From CAZMRQ01 sp964568795 (GTDB taxonomy: Bacteria > Pseudomonadota > Gammaproteobacteria > Comchoanobacterales > Comchoanobacteraceae): DNA of 47,814 bases. The stretch is taken from positions 1 to 47,814 of the forward strand of contig CAZMRQ010000006.1 in assembly GCA_964568795.1 (NCBI GenBank), read 5' to 3'. The position numbers were made by a program, and so were the translations under genes. Of the stretch, positions 42,909 through 47,814 are shown in pieces (within the stretch, counting starts at the first letter, position 1; each line of letters opens with the position of its first letter). Below the pieces are notes generated by a model, which was not told the DNA's origin, searched no databases, and saw nothing but the letters and a program-made list of their open reading frames with translations.

Positions 42909-45900
42909 ATGGCTGATGAAAATAAATTTGCTAGTATCAGTGCGCAACAAAGGTCGAGGCCTTTTAAACTTGTTGTACTTGCAGTAGGTATTGCAGCACT
43001 GCTTTTTGGGCTGTATGAAATAGGGACAAAGTTTAATTGGTTTAGTAGTGGCGATGTTAAGGATTCGGTTGCTGGAGCACCAATGGTTCAGTCAATACCA
43101 GGTATAGGCACTCCAAGTAAAGCATACTCTCAGTTAGTCGAAAAACAAAATAGAGCGAACGTAGAGAAGGCTGTTGAACAAGGGAGTTCTGCATTGCCGA
43201 CGATTATTAAGCCGCAATACAGTTTTAATACAGAAGGATTCGAAAATCAGCTTAAAGATGCACAGGATCAGGTCAAAGCAGCGCGAAACCCTGATAAATG
43301 TTCCTATGCTGCGTTGGTTCGTGCTCATGAAGCTGGAGTCACTGCAAGTGAACTTAAATGCGATGGTTGCACTGCTGCAGATCTTAAGGCGGCAGGGTAC
43401 ACCGCTGCTGAGCTTAAAGATGCAGGATTTAGTGCCAAAGAACTGAAAGATGCAGGTTTTACAGCTGCTCAACTGAAAGAGGCAGGGTTTACAGCAGCGC
43501 AACTGAAAGCTGCGGGATTTAGTGCTAAACAGCTTAAGGATGCAGGCTTTACAGCGCAGGAGCTTAAAGATGCAGGCTTTAGTGCAAAAGAGCTTAAGGA
43601 TGCGGGCTTTACGGCAAAGCAACTTAAGGATGCAGGCTTTACGGCAAAACAATTGAAAGAAGCAGGGTTTAGTGCTAAGCAGTTAGTGGCAGCAGGTTAT
43701 ACTCCAAGTGAGCTAGTTGATGCAGGATTTACCCCTAAAGAATTACTGGATGCAGGATTAACACCTAAAGAGCTATATGATGCGGGAGTTCCTATTAAAG
43801 CGCTTCTTGCTGCAGGAGTTACCCCAAAGCAACTGCTTCAGGCTGGAGCCCCTATTGGAGCACTGTTAAAAGCAGGGGTGAGTAAGAAAGCATTAATTGC
43901 TGATGGGATATCACCAAATGTGATCGATGCTATTACAAAAGCAGCAGCTGAAATGCCGGGTGGACATTGCTCTGCAGCTTTTGCTAAATCACAGCGCGAG
44001 CAAGGTGTCAGTGCAGAGACTTTAAAACGCTTAGGGTGTAGTGTCGCAGCACTAAAAGCTGCAGGGTATACTGCTGCTGAACTCAAAGATGCAGGGTTTA
44101 CAGCTGCACAGCTCAAGAAAGCAGGATTTGATGCAGAACAGTTAGCAAAAGCTGGCTTTACCGCAGCTCAACTTAAAAAAGCTGGCTTTACTGCGGCAGA
44201 GCTTAAAGCTGCAGGATTTTCAGCCAAAGAGTTAAAAAAGGCAGGCTTTAGTGCTGCTCAACTGAAAGCTGCAGGGTTTACTCCTTCACAGCTACTCCAA
44301 GCTGGTTTTACGCCTGAGCAATTGAGAAAAGCAGGATTTACAGCTAAACAATTGCTTGCTGCAGGTCTGACGCCAAGTGAGCTTAAAAAAGCAGGTTTTT
44401 CAGCAGGTCAAATGCTTGCAGCCGGGATCACACCCAGTGAACTTAGAAAACTGGGTTATACAGCTGCTGAGTTGAAGAAATTAGGATTGACTCCAGCACA
44501 GCTAGCCGCAGCAGGGTTCCCTCCAACCGAAATTAAAGGTTTAGGATACTCAAAAGGGGCAATGGTTCGAGCTGGAATAAGTGAGCCAGATGAGTTACAT
44601 GCGCGTTGCTCGCAGGCTTCTTTGACAAAAGATCTGAACGAGGGTGTGTCTGCTAGTTCACTCAAAAACAAGGGGTGTACTGCAGCTGATCTTAAGGATG
44701 CAGGCTATAGTAGAAATCAATTACTCAATGCAGGGTTTACACCTTCGGAGATAAGTGGTTCTGTCGTTAAGTGCTCTGTCGATAAAATTAAGGAAGAAAT
44801 GCAGAAAGGAAAATCCGCAAGTGCATTTCGTAAAGAAGGTTGCTCTGCATCTTCATTGCTTGCAGCTGGATTTAGTCCCGAAGCACTAAAAAATGCAGGC
44901 TATACAGCTGCAGAGTTGCGCAATGCAGGGTTGACTGCAAGACAATTAGCACAAGCTGGATTTAGTCCATCGCAGTTAAAGGCAGCTGGTTTTACTCTCA
45001 AGCAATTGCATGAAGCAGGTGTTTCTGCGTGTGAATTAGTGTCCTCAGGTGAGTCTGTCAAGGAACTTATGGAAGCTGGATACAGCATCTCAGATCTTAA
45101 AAAATGTGGCGTAACCGCTGCTGAAATGACATCAGCAGGTTTATCTGCTAAGCAACTTGCAGATGCGGGATACACACCAAATGAAATTGCTGCCATTGAA
45201 GATGCAGCTAAAAGCGATGCTACCAAAGATATGCTGACAGGATCAAGTAACAATCAGTCACAGATCGAAAAGTTACAGAAGCAACAACAGCAACAAATGG
45301 TCATTCAGCAACAGCAGGCAAAGATAGCAGAGATGGCAGCAGGCATGCAAGCTCAAGCAAATACGCTCATGTCTTCTTGGGAGCCAAATTCAGCAGTGCA
45401 GCAGTTAGTTGTTGGCCCAACTGTCACTACGACTGTTGCTGATAATTCAATGGCATCCGGACTTTCTGATGACATGAACTTGTCTGGTGATGTTATTAAA
45501 GCTGGCACAGTGATGTATGCGACACTTGATGTCGGGATTGATTCGGATATTACTTCACCAGTGCTCGCTACAATTGTCTCTGGTAAGTTATCTCAAACAA
45601 AGCTAGTGGGACAGTTTCAGCAAAACGGCGATAACATTATATTGCAGTTTAGTACAGCCAGTATTCCAGATGTTCCAAGAAGTAGCTCGATCAGTTTGTA
45701 TGCTATAGATCTTGATACTGCAAGAAATGTGACTGTCGACAATCACTACCTATTAAAGTATGGTGCTCTTTTTGCAGCCTCATTCTTATCAGGATTTAGT
45801 GGTGCTATCGAAAAAAGTGGTTCATCTAAGATCGAATCTAATGGCAGCTTATTAACAGTTACAAATGAAGCTTTGACAGATACCAAGCTTGTTGCAGCCG

Positions 45901-46043
45901 GCTTAGGAAAAGTAGGTACTAGCCTCGCTACGTCAATCGAGAAGTCGGGTCATATCAACCCAACTATTAAAGTTAGAAAAGGTGCGTCGTTTGCTGTATT
46001 ATTTATGAGTGACTTCGCAATACCTAGCACAGTTCAAAATTAA
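42909..46043 (+). CDS. dotG: Dot/Icm core-complex protein DotG (IcmE)
   Basis: DotG spans inner and outer membranes and forms the channel core; its C-terminal part is VirB10-like. The 1044 residues are nearly those of L. pneumophila DotG (1048). A membrane helix lies at 20-36. Residues 131-765 are repeats of a ten-residue unit of the type AGFTAxQLKx, in four blocks, each introduced by a two-cysteine header (Cys131/154, 354/377, 567/590, 622/645). A Gln-rich coiled segment (785-815) leads to the VirB10-like domain from about 835, with AGTVMYATLDVGIDSD, KLVGQF and the DNHYLLKYGALFAASFLSGF antenna region split in two helices. Confidence 0.96.
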   Translation: MADENKFASISAQQRSRPFKLVVLAVGIAALLFGLYEIGTKFNWFSSGDVKDSVAGAPMVQSIPGIGTPSKAYSQLVEKQNRANVEKAVEQGSSALPTIIKPQYSFNTEGFENQLKDAQDQVKAARNPDKCSYAALVRAHEAGVTASELKCDGCTAADLKAAGYTAAELKDAGFSAKELKDAGFTAAQLKEAGFTAAQLKAAGFSAKQLKDAGFTAQELKDAGFSAKELKDAGFTAKQLKDAGFTAKQLKEAGFSAKQLVAAGYTPSELVDAGFTPKELLDAGLTPKELYDAGVPIKALLAAGVTPKQLLQAGAPIGALLKAGVSKKALIADGISPNVIDAITKAAAEMPGGHCSAAFAKSQREQGVSAETLKRLGCSVAALKAAGYTAAELKDAGFTAAQLKKAGFDAEQLAKAGFTAAQLKKAGFTAAELKAAGFSAKELKKAGFSAAQLKAAGFTPSQLLQAGFTPEQLRKAGFTAKQLLAAGLTPSELKKAGFSAGQMLAAGITPSELRKLGYTAAELKKLGLTPAQLAAAGFPPTEIKGLGYSKGAMVRAGISEPDELHARCSQASLTKDLNEGVSASSLKNKGCTAADLKDAGYSRNQLLNAGFTPSEISGSVVKCSVDKIKEEMQKGKSASAFRKEGCSASSLLAAGFSPEALKNAGYTAAELRNAGLTARQLAQAGFSPSQLKAAGFTLKQLHEAGVSACELVSSGESVKELMEAGYSISDLKKCGVTAAEMTSAGLSAKQLADAGYTPNEIAAIEDAAKSDATKDMLTGSSNNQSQIEKLQKQQQQQMVIQQQQAKIAEMAAGMQAQANTLMSSWEPNSAVQQLVVGPTVTTTVADNSMASGLSDDMNLSGDVIKAGTVMYATLDVGIDSDITSPVLATIVSGKLSQTKLVGQFQQNGDNIILQFSTASIPDVPRSSSISLYAIDLDTARNVTVDNHYLLKYGALFAASFLSGFSGAIEKSGSSKIESNGSLLTVTNEALTDTKLVAAGLGKVGTSLATSIEKSGHINPTIKVRKGASFAVLFMSDFAIPSTVQN
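43299..45205 (+). repeat. degenerate 30-bp tandem repeats within dotG
   Basis: The segment consists of dozens of diverged 30-bp units encoding ten-residue helical or beta-solenoid steps (AGFTAKQLKD and variants). Longest regular runs are 43328-43930 and 44040-44600. The repeats are in frame and protein-driven; they are prone to unit gain or loss. Confidence 0.9.
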
Positions 46044-46057
46044 CAGGGAGTATTCAT

Positions 46058-46759
46058 ATGGCAGATGAAAAACCAACTGGACAGTATCAGTTTCCTGGTC
46101 AAGGTTCTAATGAGGAATATGGAAAGTCCTCAGTAAGTGGAGGCACTGAAAATGTTAAATCAATTTTGACTAACAGAAGAGTGCTTATCTTATTAGGTGT
46201 TGTGGTTGTTGCCATTGCCCTTTGGGTAGTGAATCGCGAAGAGTCATCTGATGATGATGTGTCTGATACGTCAATACCTAAGATTGAAGCTCCGGAGCCT
46301 GTGGTCCCAAGTCCACCAGTAATTGAGCAACCCGTAGCTCCAGAAATTCCTGTTGTGCATACATCACCTAAGTTAGAAAGTGATATCGATCAATTAGGTC
46401 GCAGGTTAGATGGTTACGACCATCAAATTAATACGATCTCAGTGAGTGTACAGCAGCTTAATGCGTCAAATTATGAAATGACACGTCAGTTGCAACGTAT
46501 TGCTAAAGATATAGAAGAACTTAAGCCAAAGAAAAAACCAGCTAAAATAGCAGTTGAACATAAAAAAGTGGTGCTTAAGACATATTATATTAGGGCGATT
46601 ATAGATGGACGCGCTTGGATACGAAGTGGGTTATCTGATAACATGACTATTAAACTGGGTGATGAAGTGCCTACGTACGGTAAAGTCAAAGGTATTTACC
46701 CTAATGAGGGCGTCATCACGACTACTTCTGATCGTACTATTGTTTTCTCTAATGAGTAA
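46058..46759 (+). CDS. dotF: Dot/Icm inner-membrane protein DotF (IcmG)
   Basis: DotF is a bitopic inner-membrane protein linked to the core complex. The 233-residue product has a cytoplasmic N-terminus, one membrane helix (VLILLGVVVVAIALWVV), a Pro-rich linker, a coiled coil (DIDQLGRRLDGYDHQINTI) and a periplasmic C-terminal domain with YYIRAIIDGRAWIRS and GDEVPTYGKVKGI. It is shorter than in L. pneumophila (269). GGGAG precedes the ATG. Its stop overlaps the dotE start (ATGAGTAA). Confidence 0.92.
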   Translation: MADEKPTGQYQFPGQGSNEEYGKSSVSGGTENVKSILTNRRVLILLGVVVVAIALWVVNREESSDDDVSDTSIPKIEAPEPVVPSPPVIEQPVAPEIPVVHTSPKLESDIDQLGRRLDGYDHQINTISVSVQQLNASNYEMTRQLQRIAKDIEELKPKKKPAKIAVEHKKVVLKTYYIRAIIDGRAWIRSGLSDNMTIKLGDEVPTYGKVKGIYPNEGVITTTSDRTIVFSNE

Positions 46760-47390
46760 AAATGCGTTTATTATCAGAGAGAGGATAGCATATGCTGTCC
46801 TTTTCCTCTCTTTTTCACAAATAATATTTGCTGACCCCATGTCAGCTGTATCAGGTTCCGATACATCTGTATCTGCTCGTTCTATATTCCAAAACATTGA
46901 TAATAACTTGCATGGAATATCTCAGTTTATTACTGCTCTTTTTTATATTGTTGGTATAAGCTTAGCTTTTGGTGCAGTTTTGAAGCTAAAGAAATTTGGA
47001 CAACGTACGTCCTTTATGCATGTTGAAGCTGGACTTCTTGGCCCTGCAGTTCAGCTGTTTGTTGGAGTTGCTCTCGTTTATTCGCCTGCACTTTTTAAGG
47101 CTATTAATAATACCTTTTGGCAGACACCTAATTTTCAGAATGTACTTAATTGGCAGACAAATGCACCAAATAGTCATTATCTAGATATTATTAAGCCTAT
47201 TGTTGGCATTATTCAGTTAGTAGGTGCTGTTGCATTTCTTAGAGGTTGGATCATTCTTACAAAAGCTACTAACCAGGGAGCCCAACCAGGGTCCATGTCA
47301 AAGGGTATTGTTCATATAGTTGGCGGAGTGCTTGCTCTTAATATCACAAGAACAATAACAGTGATAATGAATACGTTTGGGATGTCATAA
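46752..47390 (+). CDS. dotE: Dot/Icm inner-membrane protein DotE (IcmC)
   Basis: DotE is a small polytopic inner-membrane protein, homologous to TraQ of IncI plasmids. From ATG 46752, which overlaps the dotF stop by 8 bases, the product has 212 residues, with a signal-like first helix, then ITALFYIVGISLAFGAVLKLKKFGQ, a GPAVQLFVGVALVYSPALF helix and a C-terminal MSKGIVHIVGGVLALNI helix, as in the family. A longer frame reaching 46659 lies within dotF and is unlikely. Confidence 0.92.
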   Translation: MSKNAFIIRERIAYAVLFLSFSQIIFADPMSAVSGSDTSVSARSIFQNIDNNLHGISQFITALFYIVGISLAFGAVLKLKKFGQRTSFMHVEAGLLGPAVQLFVGVALVYSPALFKAINNTFWQTPNFQNVLNWQTNAPNSHYLDIIKPIVGIIQLVGAVAFLRGWIILTKATNQGAQPGSMSKGIVHIVGGVLALNITRTITVIMNTFGMS

Positions 47391-47392
47391 AA

Positions 47393-47776
47393 ATGGTTGT
47401 ATTAGTCTTATTACTAATCCCATCGGTGGTTTTTTCTATTGACACCAATTCTTTGACGTTAGGTCAAATAGGCCTGAATGTCACCAAAAGTTTTAATTCA
47501 CTCGGGAAACTTATTATTGCAACAGCATATATTACAGGCATTGGTTTTGGTATAGCTGCTATATTCAAATTTAAACAAGTGAAAGATAATCCAACTCAGA
47601 TCCCTATCAGTACACCATTCGCTTTATTAGGTGTTTCTGCCATGTTGGTTTTTTTGCCTGGAATATTCACGCCTACTGGAAAAAGTATTTTTGGAGATGC
47701 AGAAGTGTCGGATAAAAGCAATGTGGGTGGTTTTACGGGAGTCAATATTCCTGGTCTTCCTGGAAGCAGTGGTTAG
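47393..47776 (+). CDS. dotP: Dot/Icm inner-membrane protein DotP (IcmD)
   Basis: DotP (IcmD) is a small inner-membrane protein related to DotE. The 127-residue product has a signal peptide (LVLLLIPSVVFS), an IIATAYITGIGFGIAAIFKFKQ helix, the PTQIPISTPFALLGVSAML segment and a Gly-rich end, matching IcmD (132 residues in L. pneumophila). It starts 2 bases after the dotE stop. The genes icmJ and icmB would be expected next, beyond the window. Confidence 0.92.
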   Translation: MVVLVLLLIPSVVFSIDTNSLTLGQIGLNVTKSFNSLGKLIIATAYITGIGFGIAAIFKFKQVKDNPTQIPISTPFALLGVSAMLVFLPGIFTPTGKSIFGDAEVSDKSNVGGFTGVNIPGLPGSSG

Positions 47777-47814
47777 CTTTTAATTGATTGCAATATGACT
47801 AGTTAAAGATTATA

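Noticed and set aside
43134..43652. Minus-strand 172-residue cysteine-rich frame opposite dotG
   Set aside because: It is an antisense shadow of the regular dotG repeats; its repetition and cysteines come from the complementary codons.
43328..45190. Possible CRISPR-like array of 30-bp repeats
   Set aside because: The repeats are contiguous without spacers, in frame, diverged at third positions, and encode the DotG solenoid.
1..47814. tRNA, rRNA, insertion sequences, integrases or prophage genes
   Set aside because: I looked for cloverleaf-like blocks, transposase motifs and flanking repeats and saw none; the island shows no visible mobility genes in this window.

Overview
The window is AT-rich gammaproteobacterial DNA, most likely from a member of the Legionellales or a close relative (an intracellular, host-associated lineage). 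The reason is a dense, recognisable Dot/Icm type IVB secretion (T4BSS) locus filling roughly 20.6-47.8 kb and running off the right edge. I cannot name the species from sequence alone.

Left part (1-20 kb), mostly housekeeping. A Sel1-repeat gene converges on a birA-map unit (minus strand). An orphan 489-residue ORF follows; its long AT-rich upstream region carries a perfect match to the PmrA-box pattern and an 11-bp perfect inverted repeat, which makes it a candidate Dot/Icm effector. A compact minus-strand gene train then reads kdsD-kdsC-lptC-mlaA-trmL-etfD(ETF-QO)-etfB-etfA: lipopolysaccharide Kdo synthesis and transport, outer-membrane lipid asymmetry, a tRNA methylase and an electron-transfer flavoprotein chain. 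A ferrous-iron uptake set (feoA, a 61-codon ORF, feoB, feoC) leads into murJ, two exported proteins of unknown role (a Cys-rich secreted protein and a small outer-membrane barrel), then lpxH, cysS and folD.

Right part (20.6 kb to end), Dot/Icm. icmV is followed by three overlapping or abutting full-length DotA-family genes in tandem (about 9.9 kb in total), the third with an extra basic low-complexity tail of about 400 residues. On the opposite strand lies icmT-icmS-icmQ-pgpA, with no room for an IcmR-type gene between icmS and icmQ. Divergent from icmT is a methyltransferase-TPR fusion, then dotD-dotC-dotB, dotM(icmP), dotL(icmO), a protein in the dotK(icmN) slot, two full-length DotI(IcmL)-type genes, dotH(icmK), dotG(icmE), dotF(icmG), dotE(icmC) and dotP(icmD). 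Thus genes that form two separate regions in Legionella pneumophila are joined here. icmW, icmX, icmJ, icmB, icmF and icmH are not seen in the window; icmJ and icmB would be expected just past the right edge.

How the parts fit: DotC/DotD/DotH/DotG/DotF form the envelope-spanning core, DotA/DotI/DotE/DotP/IcmV/IcmT are inner-membrane parts, DotB is a cytoplasmic ATPase, DotL/DotM with IcmS form the coupling complex that recruits effectors, and IcmQ is an NAD-binding cytoplasmic or pore-associated factor. The main novelties are the DotA triplication, the rearranged island, the cysteine-headed repeat modules of DotG, and the PmrA-box orphan gene. All assignments are from reading the sequence by eye; no database search was run.
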